From an uncultured Campylobacterales bacterium (lineage in GTDB: Bacteria > Campylobacterota > Campylobacteria > Campylobacterales > Arcobacteraceae), in NCBI GenBank assembly GCA_947503785.1, contig CANNFB010000002.1, positions 186,001 through 250,000 on the forward strand: DNA of 64,000 nt, read 5' to 3'. The position numbers were made by a program, and so were the translations under genes. A model generated the notes under the pieces. That model saw nothing but the letters and a program-made list of their open reading frames with translations. It made no database searches and was not told where the DNA came from. How positions within the stretch are numbered: the first letter of the stretch is position 1; each line of letters begins with the position of its first letter. Of the stretch, positions 19,393-28,947 are shown one piece after another.

Positions 19393-20046
19393 TTGAAAAA
19401 AAACATTATATTATTTGATTTAGATGGAACACTAATAGACTCAACAGATGCAATTGTATCTACTTTTATACATTCTTTTAAAGAATTAAATTATGATTTT
19501 AAAGGAAATGAAGAAGATATAAAATCTTTTATTGGCTATCCCCTAGACATAATGTATGAAAATTTAGGAATTGACAAAAATCGAGTTTGGGATTTTGTAG
19601 CATCATATAAAAATAGATACAGAAAAATATCAACTCAAAAGACTACTCTACTTCCTGATGCTCTAAAAGCTGTAAAACTAGCATCTAGCATTGCACGTGT
19701 ATCAGTAGTTACTACTAAAACAAGATTATATACTATGCCTTTATTAGATCATTTTCAAATGAGTGAACATTTTGAAATAGTAACCGGAAGAGAAAATGTG
19801 GAAAACCCAAAACCACATCCTGAACCAATACTAATTACATTAGAGCAAATGAATTACGATAAAAATATTCATAATGTATGGATGATTGGAGATACAAAAC
19901 TTGATTTAATTGCTGCAAACGATGCTAATATTAATTCAATCGCAGTACTTTGTGGTTATGGGAAAGAAGAAGAATTAAAAAAATATACACCTATTATTTT
20001 AAAAGATGCTCTAAGTGCTGTAGAATTTGTACAATCTAATTCTTAA
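19393..20046 (+). CDS. Gph-like HAD phosphatase
   Basis: 217 residues with a TTG start behind AGAAGGA. HAD motifs: DLDGTLIDS (nucleophile Asp), SVVTTK (motif II), NPKPHPEP (motif III) and MIGDTKLDLIAANDA (motif IV). A helical cap sits after motif I. This layout is that of phosphoglycolate phosphatase and pyrophosphatase PpaX relatives; substrate is uncertain. It follows the binding protein by 26 nt and probably shares its transcript. Confidence 0.82.
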   Translation: MKKNIILFDLDGTLIDSTDAIVSTFIHSFKELNYDFKGNEEDIKSFIGYPLDIMYENLGIDKNRVWDFVASYKNRYRKISTQKTTLLPDALKAVKLASSIARVSVVTTKTRLYTMPLLDHFQMSEHFEIVTGRENVENPKPHPEPILITLEQMNYDKNIHNVWMIGDTKLDLIAANDANINSIAVLCGYGKEEELKKYTPIILKDALSAVEFVQSNS

Positions 20047-20055
20047 TTTTATATT

Positions 20056-20114
20056 AAATATTAATATTAATATTAATTAAATATAAAATTTTAATATTAG
20101 TATTAATATTTTTT
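20056..20114 (+). terminator. Nearly GC-free 20-bp hairpin
   Basis: The arms at 20056-20075 and 20092-20111 are complementary over all 20 positions with a single G-T wobble, separated by a 16-nt loop and ending in a run of six T (20109-20114). It lies 10 nt behind the phosphatase stop. Apart from the one G in the right arm it consists only of A and T. It probably works as a terminator. The rest of the gap to 20361 holds the por promoter and no gene that I can support. Confidence 0.55.
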
Positions 20115-20304
20115 AGTTAATATAAAATAATTACATTAGTATCCAAAATATAGCTGCTTTAATAGTTTTATAATTTATAAATATTTCAAAATCTTACACT
20201 TTTTTATCATTTTCTTATCAACTTTTCAATATATTAATGTATAAAAAAGTAACACTTACATAAAAACTACTAGAATTTATAGTTATCTATAAGTTAAAAG
20301 TATG

Positions 20305-20310
20305 TATAAT
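20305..20310 (+). promoter_or_regulatory. -10 box of the por operon
   Basis: TATAAT preceded by TATG, 52 nt before the porC ATG. This gives a leader of about 45 nt. No clear -35 box, as is usual for this group. Confidence 0.6.
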
Positions 20311-20361
20311 GCTAAAGACTAATTATAAAATTTAAGTCAAAATTAATTTTAAGGAGCCTCT

Positions 20362-20925
20362 ATGTTAGAAATTAGATGGCATAGCCGTGCAGGTCAAGGT
20401 GCAGTAACTGGTGCTAAAGGACTTGCTTCTGTTGTTGCTGAAACTGGAAAACAAGTGCAAGCATTCGCTTTTTATGGTTCAGCTAAAAGAGGTGCGTCAA
20501 TGACTGCCTACAATAGAATTGATGATGAAGTAATTTTAAATCATGAAAAATACATGGAACCTGATTTCGTATTTATATGTGATCCAGGATTAACTTATAC
20601 TGATGATATTACAGCTAATGGTACAGATAAAACTAAATATATTATTACAACACACCTTAGCAAAGAAGAAGTAATTGCAAAAGTTCCAAAACTTCAAGGA
20701 ATTGAAGATAGAGTATTTGTATTAGATTGTTTCCAAATTTCAAGAGAAACTATTGGAAAAGCAATTCCTAATACACCTATGCTTGGAGCATTTATGAAAG
20801 TAAGTGGAATGTTCGAATTAGAATATTTTAAAGAAGCTATGAAGGGTGTATTAAAAAAATTACCTCAAAATCTTATTGATGCAAATATGATTGCAATCCA
20901 ACGAGCTTATGATGAAGTTCATTAA
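20362..20925 (+). CDS. porC: Pyruvate:ferredoxin oxidoreductase, gamma subunit
   Basis: 187 residues. It begins MLEIRWHSRAGQGAVTGAKGLA, the glycine-rich opening of the gamma subunit, and continues with SAKRGASMTAYNRI. POR cleaves pyruvate with CoA to acetyl-CoA and CO2, reducing ferredoxin or flavodoxin. First of four genes in gamma-delta-alpha-beta order, as in Helicobacter and other Campylobacterota, which separates it from the oorDABC 2-oxoglutarate enzyme. AAGGAG precedes the ATG. Confidence 0.92.
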   Translation: MLEIRWHSRAGQGAVTGAKGLASVVAETGKQVQAFAFYGSAKRGASMTAYNRIDDEVILNHEKYMEPDFVFICDPGLTYTDDITANGTDKTKYIITTHLSKEEVIAKVPKLQGIEDRVFVLDCFQISRETIGKAIPNTPMLGAFMKVSGMFELEYFKEAMKGVLKKLPQNLIDANMIAIQRAYDEVH

Positions 20926-20937
20926 AGGATAAAAAAT

Positions 20938-21351
20938 ATGTCAAATAAACCAATTAATGAAATGGGATGGGATGAACTAGTACCTGGTGCTGCGTTATAT
21001 ACATTCCAAGGGGAAATAGATTATAACATTGCTGATATACAACCTGAAGATAGATTATATTCAGATACAAGTTCAAAAGTAATGTCTGTTGGAGACTGGA
21101 GAGTTATTAAGCCAGTTTGGAATTCTGAGACATGTATTGATTGTCAAAACTGTTGGATATTCTGTCCAGATACATCTATTATTGCAAGAAATAAAGAGAT
21201 GAAAGGTGTTGATTATGAGCACTGTAAGGGATGTGGATTATGCGTAAGTGTATGTCCAACTAATCCAAAATCTTTATTAATGTTTGAAGAGTATGAAACA
21301 GTTGAAGATGCTTTAGGTAAATGGCCTGAGAAAAAAAAGAAGGGTGAGTAA
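20938..21351 (+). CDS. porD: Pyruvate:ferredoxin oxidoreductase, delta subunit
   Basis: 137 residues with two [4Fe-4S] motifs of 2[4Fe-4S] ferredoxin type: CIDCQNCWIFCP (about 66-77) and CKGCGLCVSVCP (about 98-109). It carries electrons from the catalytic subunits to the acceptor. A 12-nt gap from porC and 2-nt gap to porA show tight cotranscription. Confidence 0.93.
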   Translation: MSNKPINEMGWDELVPGAALYTFQGEIDYNIADIQPEDRLYSDTSSKVMSVGDWRVIKPVWNSETCIDCQNCWIFCPDTSIIARNKEMKGVDYEHCKGCGLCVSVCPTNPKSLLMFEEYETVEDALGKWPEKKKKGE

Positions 21352-21353
21352 CA

Positions 21354-22592
21354 ATGAATAGCAAAGAAATGAATTTAAACGGTACTGAAGTTTGGGATGG
21401 AAACATGGCAAACTCACAAGCTTTAAGACAAGCTGATGTTGATGTTATTGCAGCATACCCTATTACTCCCTCTACAGCAACTGTAGAAAACTATTGTACA
21501 TTCCATGCAAATGGTTATGTTGATGGTGAAGTAATTATGACTGAATCTGAACATGCTGCAATGTCTGCATGTATTGGAGCAGGTGCTGCTGGTGGTAGAG
21601 TTGCAACTGCAACATCTTCACAAGGTTTAGCACTTATGATTGAAACGTTATACCAAGCTTCTGGAATGAGAATTCCTGTAGTTTTATGTCTTGTAAATAG
21701 AGCCTTAGCTGCACCACTTAATGTAAATGGTGACCACTCAGATTTATATTTAACAAGAGATTCTGGTTGGATTTCAATTGATGCATTCTCACCACAAGAA
21801 GCTTATGATATGACTTTAATGTCATTTAAAATCTCAGAACATCCAGATGTTAGATTACCAGTAATTTCTAACCAAGATGGATTTATGACTTCTCATACAG
21901 CACAAAATGTTACTCCATTAAAAGATGAAGTAGCTGCAAAATTTGTTGGGAATTACTTACAAGTAAGTGCCTTATTAAATTTTGATAAACCTGTAACTCA
22001 TGGTGTACAAACTGAGCAAGATTGGCACTTTGAACATAAAGCAAAACAACATGCTGCATTAATGGGTTCTAAAAAAGTAATTGAAGAAACTTTTGCAGAA
22101 TTTAAAGAACTAACTGGTAGAGAATATAAAGTAGTTGAAACATATAATATGGAAGATGCTGATGTTGCGATTGTATGTTTAGGTTCTACTTTTGAAACTG
22201 CAAGACTTGCAGTTGATCAAATTAGAAAAGAAGAAGGTATTAAAGTAGGAATTGTTGCTCCTAGATTATTTAGACCTTTCCCTCTTGAAGAATTAGCTGT
22301 AACTTTACAAAATGTAAAAGCAATAGCTTGTATGGATAGATCTGCTCCTGGTGGAACTGTTGGTGCTTTATATAATGAAGTAGCAGGTGCTTTAATTAAC
22401 TCAGCAAATAGACCTTTAGTTACTAACTTAATCTATGGATTAGGTGGTAGAGATATGACTATTGCTGGATTAAAAGATATCTTTAGAACACTTGATAAAG
22501 ATGCAAAAGACGGCAAAATTAATGGCAAAATCCAAACACTAATTGGTGTTAGAGGACCTGCACTTAGTTACTATGAAGCGGAGGGAAAATAA
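21354..22592 (+). CDS. porA: Pyruvate:ferredoxin oxidoreductase, alpha subunit
   Basis: 412 residues. AAYPITPSTATVENY is the substrate-side motif of the alpha subunit, followed by the conserved TESEHAAMSACIGAGAAGGRVATATSSQGLALM. The C-terminal domain carries VGIVAPRLFRPFP. The subunit pairs with PorB to make the active site. RBS GGGTGAG overlaps the porD stop. Confidence 0.94.
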   Translation: MNSKEMNLNGTEVWDGNMANSQALRQADVDVIAAYPITPSTATVENYCTFHANGYVDGEVIMTESEHAAMSACIGAGAAGGRVATATSSQGLALMIETLYQASGMRIPVVLCLVNRALAAPLNVNGDHSDLYLTRDSGWISIDAFSPQEAYDMTLMSFKISEHPDVRLPVISNQDGFMTSHTAQNVTPLKDEVAAKFVGNYLQVSALLNFDKPVTHGVQTEQDWHFEHKAKQHAALMGSKKVIEETFAEFKELTGREYKVVETYNMEDADVAIVCLGSTFETARLAVDQIRKEEGIKVGIVAPRLFRPFPLEELAVTLQNVKAIACMDRSAPGGTVGALYNEVAGALINSANRPLVTNLIYGLGGRDMTIAGLKDIFRTLDKDAKDGKINGKIQTLIGVRGPALSYYEAEGK

Positions 22593-22594
22593 CA

Positions 22595-23551
22595 ATGAGT
22601 ACTCAAAAAGTAATTAAAAACTTAAAAGCATTCTCAACAGCTGCAGAACGTTTTGAAGGTTCACACCTTTTATGTCCTGGTTGTGCTCACTCAATTATTG
22701 TAAGAGAAGTTTTAAATGCCACTAATGATAACTTAGTAGTTTCAGCATCAACAGGATGTTTAGAAGTTTGTACTGCTATTTATCCTCATACATCTTGGGA
22801 TTGTTCTTGGATTCATATTGGATTTGAAAACTCATCAACTGCAATGGCAGGTGTTGAAACTATGAATAAAGCCTTAAGAAATAAAGGTAGAATAAAAGAA
22901 GATACTCCTCAACCTAAGTTTGTAACTTTTGGTGGAGATGGGTCTACTTATGATATTGGATTCCAATGGATTTCTGGTTGTTTTGAAAGAGGACATGACT
23001 TTATGTATGTTTGTCTTGATAATGAAGTATATGCAAATACAGGAGGTCAAAGATCTTCTTCGACTCCAATTGGTGCTTCAACAACAACGGCACCTGCAGG
23101 TTCAACATCTTATGGTGAAAAAAGACAAAAGAAAGATATCGTATCAATTATGGCAGCACATGGTTCTCCTTATGTTGCACAAGTTGCTCCTAATAAATGG
23201 AAAGATATGGTTAAAAAAATCCAAAGAGGTTTTGATACAAAAGGTCCTGTATTTATTAATGCAATGTCAGCTTGTACAACTGAATGGAAATTTGCACCAA
23301 ATCAAACTATTGAAGTTTCTGATTTAGCAGTTGATTCACTTGTATTCCCATTATATGAAATCATTGATGGTAGAGAATTAAATATTACTTACAGACCAAA
23401 GAATATAATTCCTGTAAGAGATTATTTAGGGGCACAACCTAGATTTAAACATTTATTTACTCCTCAATATGAACATATTATTGATGAATGGCAAGCAAGA
23501 ATTGACGAAAGATGGGTATTCTTACAAAAAAGAGAAGAAATTAGACTTTAA
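22595..23551 (+). CDS. porB: Pyruvate:ferredoxin oxidoreductase, beta subunit
   Basis: 318 residues. CPGCAH near residue 28 and STGCLEVC near 53 supply cluster cysteines, and GGDGSTYDIGFQ with DNEVYANTGGQRS forms the thiamine diphosphate-Mg site. It ends the operon 2 nt after porA. The hairpins at 23560-23592 and 23619-23658 follow. Confidence 0.94.
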   Translation: MSTQKVIKNLKAFSTAAERFEGSHLLCPGCAHSIIVREVLNATNDNLVVSASTGCLEVCTAIYPHTSWDCSWIHIGFENSSTAMAGVETMNKALRNKGRIKEDTPQPKFVTFGGDGSTYDIGFQWISGCFERGHDFMYVCLDNEVYANTGGQRSSSTPIGASTTTAPAGSTSYGEKRQKKDIVSIMAAHGSPYVAQVAPNKWKDMVKKIQRGFDTKGPVFINAMSACTTEWKFAPNQTIEVSDLAVDSLVFPLYEIIDGRELNITYRPKNIIPVRDYLGAQPRFKHLFTPQYEHIIDEWQARIDERWVFLQKREEIRL

Positions 23552-23559
23552 TTTTTTCC

Positions 23560-23658
23560 GTGCTCTAAATATCTCCATATTTTTAGGGCACAAAGATACA
23601 AAATACTAACATTCAAATAACTTATTTCAAACTTTTGCTTCCTTGTTTGAAATAAGTT
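23560..23658 (+). terminator. Two hairpins after the por operon
   Basis: An imperfect stem GTGCTCTAAA/TTTTAGGGCAC spans 23560-23592. A perfect 14-bp stem follows: AACTTATTTCAAAC (23619-23632) with GTTTGAAATAAGTT (23645-23658), 12-nt loop, then GTTTTA. The second is the better terminator candidate though its T tract is short. The remaining gap to 23840 is AT-rich and holds only the chemoreceptor promoter. Confidence 0.5.
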
Positions 23659-23797
23659 GTTTTATTGAAAATTATTTTATTACTTATTAAATAACTCTTT
23701 TAATTTATTATTCTATAACTTAGGCTTTATAGAAATTTTACATATCTCCAAATAATTATTTTTTCTTTTATAATTCTTATATTAATCTATTCTTTGC

Positions 23798-23803
23798 TAT
23801 AAT
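23798..23803 (+). promoter_or_regulatory. -10 box of the chemoreceptor gene
   Basis: TATAAT with upstream TTTGC, an extended -10 style, 38 nt before the ATG. Confidence 0.55.
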
Positions 23804-23840
23804 ATAATAAAATAGTCTTGACTATAAATAGGAGTTAAAC

Positions 23841-26204
23841 ATGCTAAAAAACAGCTCAATCAAAGTTAAATTATTATCAACAATTATAGGTTCAATGGTT
23901 GTAATAACGATTATTATGTTATTACAATCAATTATGAGTTTAAAGAGTACTTCTAATTCAATAATAGAAAAATCAAGTACTGCTGCATATAAAGCTAAAG
24001 AATTAGAGTTAGAAAACTACATCTCTTTAGCATATAAAACAGTTGAATCTTATCATGCAAGAACTGCAAAAGATAAAATTAAAGGTGAAGTAGAAGAGTA
24101 TTTATTAGAACAAACAAATTTCGTTTTTACTATTATAGAAAATGAATATAATAAATACAAAAATACACTTTCACATGATGAGCTAAAAACTAGGATTAAA
24201 TCAATTCTTACGGGAGCAAGATTTGGAAAATCTGGATACTTTTTTGCATATAATGAAGAAGGTATAAATGTAGCACATGCAATCAAACCATCACTTGAAG
24301 GAAAAGATTTATCAAACCTGAAAGATTCCAATGGTGTATATGTTATACAAGAAATAGTAAAAGCTGGTACTTCTAAGGAACAAGCAGGATTTACAGAATA
24401 CTTATGGCCTCAAAAAGGATTTGAAAAAGACCAATTAAAAGTTTCTTATGTAAAAATGTTCAAACCTCTTAATTGGATTATTGGAACAGGTTCATATATT
24501 AATGATGTTGAAGAAAGAATGAAGAACGAAGCATTAGCTGCAATTAGTAAAATGAAATATGGGAAAAGTGGTTACTACTGGATAAATGACTCAAATCACG
24601 TTGTTTTAATGCACGGAACAAAAGCAAGTCTTGCTGGTAAAAACCTATATGATTTAAAAGACAAAAAAGGTACTTATTTATATAGAGCTATTGTAAAAGG
24701 CGCAAATGCACAAAAAAAAGGTTCTCTTGTAAAGTATTATTGGGGAATTCCTGGAAAAACTGGAGAGTTTGAAAAGTTTTCTTATGTTAGAAAGTTTGAA
24801 CCTTGGGATTTTATTATAGGAACAGGAGCGTATGTTACTGAAATAGAAGAAAAAGTTACTCAAATGAATAAGGAAACAGAAGAAAATATATCTGATATTA
24901 TACTTGCATCTGTTTTAGAAATTATCTTAATTATTACATTAATTTCATTTTTAATTATTTTTATAATGAAAAAAATAATCTTTAACCCTCTTAAAAAATT
25001 TCAAGATGGACTACTGAACTTCTTTAAATATGTAAATAGAGAACAACAAGATATTCAAGTATTAAGTATTGATGCTAATGATGAAATTGGTCATATGTCT
25101 GAATTAATAAATGAAAATATCAACAAAACGAAAACTATTATAGACCAAGATAATACTCTAATAAGTGATGTAAAAGAAATTGTAAATCATGTTGGAAATG
25201 GTTATCTTGATAAAAGAATATCTTCTTCAACAAATAATGAATCATTAGAAGAATTAAAAACTTTATTAAATAATATGCTTGATAATGTTCAAACTTTAGT
25301 TGGAACAAATATAAATGCATTAAGTACAGTTTTAGAACAATATGCGCAAAGAAACTTTAGTGAAAAATTAAATATTGAAAATAGTGGTAAAATTGGTACT
25401 GATATTATAAATATGAATAAAATGATTACTAAAATGCTACAAGATAATTTAAACGATGGAAATAGCTTAAAAGCTAGATCTGAAGAATTAACTTCAAATG
25501 TTAATATATTAAATCAAAATGCAAGTTCTCAAGCAGCTTCACTTGAAGAAACAGCTGCATCTATTGAAGAAATCACAGGAAATATTAGACAAACAAGTGA
25601 AAAAGCTCAAGAGATGTTATCTATTTCTACTAAGACTCAGAACTCTGCAAATATTGGTAAAGACTTAGCTACAAAAACTGCTAATTCTATGGAAGATATA
25701 AATGAAACAGTAATAAATATTAATGATGCTATTTCAGTTATTGATCAAATTGCCTTCCAAACAAATATTCTTTCATTAAATGCAGCCGTTGAAGCCGCAA
25801 CTGCTGGTGAAGCGGGTAAAGGATTTGCTGTTGTTGCAGCAGAAGTGCGAAATCTTGCTAGTAGATCAGCAGAAGCAGCTAAAGAAATTAAAGATTTAGT
25901 TGAAACAGCCACTTCAAAAGCAAATGAAGGTAAAAAAATTAGTTCTTCTATGATAGAAGGATTTAAAGAATTAGAAACAAATATTCAACAAACAAGCCAA
26001 CTAATTGATGATGTTTCTAATGCTGCACAAGAACAAAATACAGGAATGGAACAAATTAGCGATGCAGTTAATCAATTAGATAAATTCACGCAAGAAAATG
26101 CTTCTGTAGCAGATACAACAAATGCAATTGCACTTGAAACAAATAAAATTGCAATTGAAACAGTTAATAGTGTAAATGAAAACAACTTTGATGGTAAGAA
26201 ATAA
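23841..26204 (+). CDS. Methyl-accepting chemotaxis protein, double Cache
   Basis: 787 residues. Membrane helix near 10-30, then two similar Cache domains (about 115-230 and 235-345), each with GKSGYF/YW, a conserved DLKDxxGxY and a W-x-x-IIGTG ending. Second helix about 353-377, tandem HAMP-like helices to about 500, then the signalling domain with the hairpin tip [24 protein letters not shown]. Cache receptors sense small organic ligands such as carboxylates or amino acids; the ligand here is unknown. There is no C-terminal CheR/CheB tether. It stands alone with its own promoter. Confidence 0.93.
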   Translation: MLKNSSIKVKLLSTIIGSMVVITIIMLLQSIMSLKSTSNSIIEKSSTAAYKAKELELENYISLAYKTVESYHARTAKDKIKGEVEEYLLEQTNFVFTIIENEYNKYKNTLSHDELKTRIKSILTGARFGKSGYFFAYNEEGINVAHAIKPSLEGKDLSNLKDSNGVYVIQEIVKAGTSKEQAGFTEYLWPQKGFEKDQLKVSYVKMFKPLNWIIGTGSYINDVEERMKNEALAAISKMKYGKSGYYWINDSNHVVLMHGTKASLAGKNLYDLKDKKGTYLYRAIVKGANAQKKGSLVKYYWGIPGKTGEFEKFSYVRKFEPWDFIIGTGAYVTEIEEKVTQMNKETEENISDIILASVLEIILIITLISFLIIFIMKKIIFNPLKKFQDGLLNFFKYVNREQQDIQVLSIDANDEIGHMSELINENINKTKTIIDQDNTLISDVKEIVNHVGNGYLDKRISSSTNNESLEELKTLLNNMLDNVQTLVGTNINALSTVLEQYAQRNFSEKLNIENSGKIGTDIINMNKMITKMLQDNLNDGNSLKARSEELTSNVNILNQNASSQAASLEETAASIEEITGNIRQTSEKAQEMLSISTKTQNSANIGKDLATKTANSMEDINETVININDAISVIDQIAFQTNILSLNAAVEAATAGEAGKGFAVVAAEVRNLASRSAEAAKEIKDLVETATSKANEGKKISSSMIEGFKELETNIQQTSQLIDDVSNAAQEQNTGMEQISDAVNQLDKFTQENASVADTTNAIALETNKIAIETVNSVNENNFDGKK

Positions 26205-26237
26205 ATAGATTTCTTGCCATTGGGTATTTGGTTATAA

Positions 26238-27293
26238 ATGAGCTTTATGGAAAAAATCTCCTCTTATTTAAAAATCATACTTGCACTTATATGTGGAGCT
26301 ATAGGCTCAATAATATTTATCTATTTAAATCTTCCCCTACCTTGGCTTTTAGGTTCAATTTTTATAATTTCAATTTTAATACAGTTTGAAAATAATTATA
26401 TAAAAAAACCAAATCACATATTCTCAACTCCTGCTCGAATTGTTATTGGACTTGTGATTGGAAGTGCTTTTACTCCTGAAGTATTAGAGTACTTAAGTGT
26501 TTATTTCTTTTCTATTCTTCTTATTATTCCATATACTATTATTACTATAATTTGTGGAATGTATTACTATTATAAGTTTTTGAAGTTTGATAAGAAAACT
26601 GCTTTTTTAAGCTCAATGCCTGGTGGAGTTATTGAAATGGTTATAATTGGAGAGCAGATAAAAGCAGATATTTCTAAAATCACACTAGTTCAATCTTCAA
26701 GACTATTTTTCATAGTTATAACTCTTCCTTTTGTAATTCAATATATCTTTCATATAGATATAAGTGGTAACAAAATAATAACAGTGCCATTAATAGATAC
26801 AAATCTAAAAGAGCTCTTCTTCCTATGCTTTGTAGGAGCAATAGGAGCATATCTAGCCAAGAAGTTAAATATCTCAGCTGCATACCTAATAGGTCCTATG
26901 GTTTTAAGTATTTTGATTCACTCAAATGGTTTAATACAAACAAAGATGCCAGATGAACTTATAAAATTTGTGCAAGTTATCTTTGGTACTATTATTGGCT
27001 TTACGTTTAAAGGAGTTGGATATAAAACAATTTTGCAAACTTTAATAGCTACCTTTGGGCACTTTATAATTCTTGCAATAATCTCTATATCTTTTATCAC
27101 TCTTACATACTATTTATTTGATTTCCCTATTGTCTCAATACTTTTAGCCTTCTCTCCTGGAGGACAAGCTGAGATAAATCTGATTGCAATTTTAGTAGCT
27201 GCAAATATTCCGTATATTACAATCCATCATATAGTGAGGCTTTTTATCGTGATGAACTTAGCACCTATTTTTGCTAAAAAAATCAAGAATTAG
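26238..27293 (+). CDS. AbrB-family membrane protein
   Basis: 351 residues with about ten hydrophobic helices in two similar halves. The halves share SMPGGVIEMVIIG and SPGGQAEINLIA, the repeated glycine-rich loop of the AbrB/ammonia-monooxygenase-named family (Pfam AbrB, not the DNA-binding AbrB). These are probably transporters; the substrate is unknown and the enzyme name in databases is misleading. The ATG at 26247 is an alternative start. It stands 33 nt behind the chemoreceptor gene. Confidence 0.78.
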   Translation: MSFMEKISSYLKIILALICGAIGSIIFIYLNLPLPWLLGSIFIISILIQFENNYIKKPNHIFSTPARIVIGLVIGSAFTPEVLEYLSVYFFSILLIIPYTIITIICGMYYYYKFLKFDKKTAFLSSMPGGVIEMVIIGEQIKADISKITLVQSSRLFFIVITLPFVIQYIFHIDISGNKIITVPLIDTNLKELFFLCFVGAIGAYLAKKLNISAAYLIGPMVLSILIHSNGLIQTKMPDELIKFVQVIFGTIIGFTFKGVGYKTILQTLIATFGHFIILAIISISFITLTYYLFDFPIVSILLAFSPGGQAEINLIAILVAANIPYITIHHIVRLFIVMNLAPIFAKKIKN

Positions 27294-27329
27294 TGTAAAA
27301 TAATCACCATATATAAAATAAGGAAAAAA

Positions 27330-27872
27330 ATGACTTTTAATAAAAAACTAAACACAATTTTAATTGTTCTAATGATTACACTATTTGCAGGATGTGTAAA
27401 AGATGTTGGGTTAAATGGTTTAACTATGAAAATAGATGATGAACAGTTAAACAAGCCATCAAGTAAGTTTCCAATAAAAAGAGATTTTATATTAGCAAAT
27501 GTTGAAATCAATCAGCCAAATATTTTTATAAAAGATGGTGAAAATAGAATAAGTGCAAAATTGGATATAAATTTATCTACAATATTTATGAATAAAAGTA
27601 CTGGAAAGTTTGAAGTATCTGGAGTACCCTACTTTAAAAAAGAAAATTCATCGATTTATTTAAATGATGTAGCTATTGAAAATATTGATTTTACAGATGC
27701 CCAAATAGATAAAAATATTTTAAATTCCTTAACTTCAAATATTAAACCCATACTTGATAGTATCTTCAAGCAAATTCCAATTTACACAATAAAAGAAGAT
27801 TCGTTTAAAGGCTCATTTGTAAAAGATGTAAAGATAAAAGACTCTGAACTTTTAATTACCTTTGGACTTTAG
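27330..27872 (+). CDS. DUF1439/YceB-like lipoprotein
   Basis: 180 residues with a lipoprotein signal peptide (lipobox LFAGC, Cys near residue 23). The mature part is strand-rich with alternating hydrophobic residues (ANVEINQPNIFI, AKLDINLSTIF) like DUF1439/YceB proteins, which have a lipid-binding tubular fold in the BPI/SMP style. Exact role unknown. AAGGAAAAAAATG gives a good start. It follows the AbrB-family gene by 36 nt. Confidence 0.7.
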   Translation: MTFNKKLNTILIVLMITLFAGCVKDVGLNGLTMKIDDEQLNKPSSKFPIKRDFILANVEINQPNIFIKDGENRISAKLDINLSTIFMNKSTGKFEVSGVPYFKKENSSIYLNDVAIENIDFTDAQIDKNILNSLTSNIKPILDSIFKQIPIYTIKEDSFKGSFVKDVKIKDSELLITFGL

Positions 27873-27899
27873 CTAATCAAACTATTTAAGATTATTTGA

Positions 27900-27905
27900 T
27901 ATAAT
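27900..27905 (+). promoter_or_regulatory. -10 box of the luxS operon
   Basis: TATAAT preceded by TTTGA, 59 nt before the luxS ATG and 27 nt after the lipoprotein stop. Strong extended -10 match. Confidence 0.6.
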
Positions 27906-27964
27906 CGCAACTTAAGAAAAACTATATTTGAATAAATTATATTACAAAATTAAAAGGAATTATT

Positions 27965-28480
27965 ATGCCATTATTAGACAGTTTTAGAGTAGACCATACA
28001 ATTATGCCAGCACCTGCAGTTAGAGTTGCAAAAACAATGAAATCACCATCTGGAGATATTATTACAGTTTTTGATTTAAGATTTTGTGTACCAAATGAAA
28101 AGATGTTAAGTGAAAAAGGTATTCATACTTTAGAGCACTTATTTGCAGGGTTTATTAGAAATCATTTAAACTCAGATACAGTTGAAATCATTGATGTTTC
28201 TCCAATGGGCTGTAGAACTGGTTTTTACATGAGTTTATTAGGAAACCCAGATGAAAAAACAGTAGGAGCGGCATGGAGAGCTGCAATGCAAGATGTTATT
28301 GATGTTGAAAAACAAGATGATATTCCTGAATTAAACATCTTCCAATGTGGGACTTGCGAAATGCATTCACTTTCTGAAGCTAAAGAAATTGCACAAGATA
28401 TTTTAAATAGTAATATTGGTGTTATGTCAAACGAAGACTTATTCCTTTCAGATGAAAAGTTAGCTTCTTTAGGAAACTAG
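27965..28480 (+). CDS. luxS: S-ribosylhomocysteine lyase LuxS
   Basis: 171 residues. The metal site is complete: HTLEH (His54, His58) and Cys128 in QCGTCEMHS. Cys83 in MGCRTGFY is the catalytic cysteine. LuxS splits S-ribosylhomocysteine to homocysteine and DPD, the precursor of AI-2. The homocysteine feeds methionine synthase, encoded at 45458-48940. A cluster of small genes follows in tight order. Confidence 0.96.
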   Translation: MPLLDSFRVDHTIMPAPAVRVAKTMKSPSGDIITVFDLRFCVPNEKMLSEKGIHTLEHLFAGFIRNHLNSDTVEIIDVSPMGCRTGFYMSLLGNPDEKTVGAAWRAAMQDVIDVEKQDDIPELNIFQCGTCEMHSLSEAKEIAQDILNSNIGVMSNEDLFLSDEKLASLGN

Positions 28481-28486
28481 ACTCTT

Positions 28487-28930
28487 ATGGAACAAAAGCT
28501 ATCTTTATTTAAAGAGTTATTTGCAGATTATATAAATATTGCAATTTTACATATTGACAACTCTTTAGGTTTAGTTGATTCTGCACTTGAAGAAGTAAGA
28601 AAAAAAAATGAAGGGAATATTAAATATATTCCTTTTGTGGACGAGTCAAGTGCAAAACTTCGAGCAACTGCAAGAGAATATGAATATATCGTATTAGGAA
28701 ACATTCTAACATCTTGTTCTAATCAAGAACAAATATTGAAACTAATGTACAAAGCAATAGAAAATTCTGGAAATATAATCATCTTAGAAAAAATTGAAAA
28801 CGATAATAAATATGAACTTTTAGAGCTATTAGAAAATATTGGTTTTCAAGCAGCAAACTGTATTGAACTTTTTGATGATACTTATATATTCACAGCAAAA
28901 AAAATGCACCACTGGGACAACGGCCTCTAA
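28487..28930 (+). CDS. Methyltransferase-like orphan protein
   Basis: 147 residues; I do not recognise a named family. The order YEYIVLGNILT, LMYKAIENSGNIIILEK, LLELLENIGF and a final strand resembles the second half of a class I SAM methyltransferase (strands 4-7). The glycine-rich SAM-binding motif is absent. It follows luxS by 6 nt and precedes a true methyltransferase by 17 nt. It may be a non-catalytic partner of that enzyme or a protein of unrelated function. Confidence 0.6.
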   Translation: MEQKLSLFKELFADYINIAILHIDNSLGLVDSALEEVRKKNEGNIKYIPFVDESSAKLRATAREYEYIVLGNILTSCSNQEQILKLMYKAIENSGNIIILEKIENDNKYELLELLENIGFQAANCIELFDDTYIFTAKKMHHWDNGL

Positions 28931-28947
28931 GGTCGTCTTCTTTAATA

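Noticed and set aside
17867-20046. Nickel or peptide ABC uptake operon
   Set aside because: Only the binding protein is present; the next gene is a HAD phosphatase and no permease or ATPase follows, so an uptake operon cannot be claimed.
22929-23327. 132-codon open frame on the plus strand
   Set aside because: It is another frame inside porB, whose product is unmistakable. Its composition (many Leu, Gln and Met) is that of a frame shadow.
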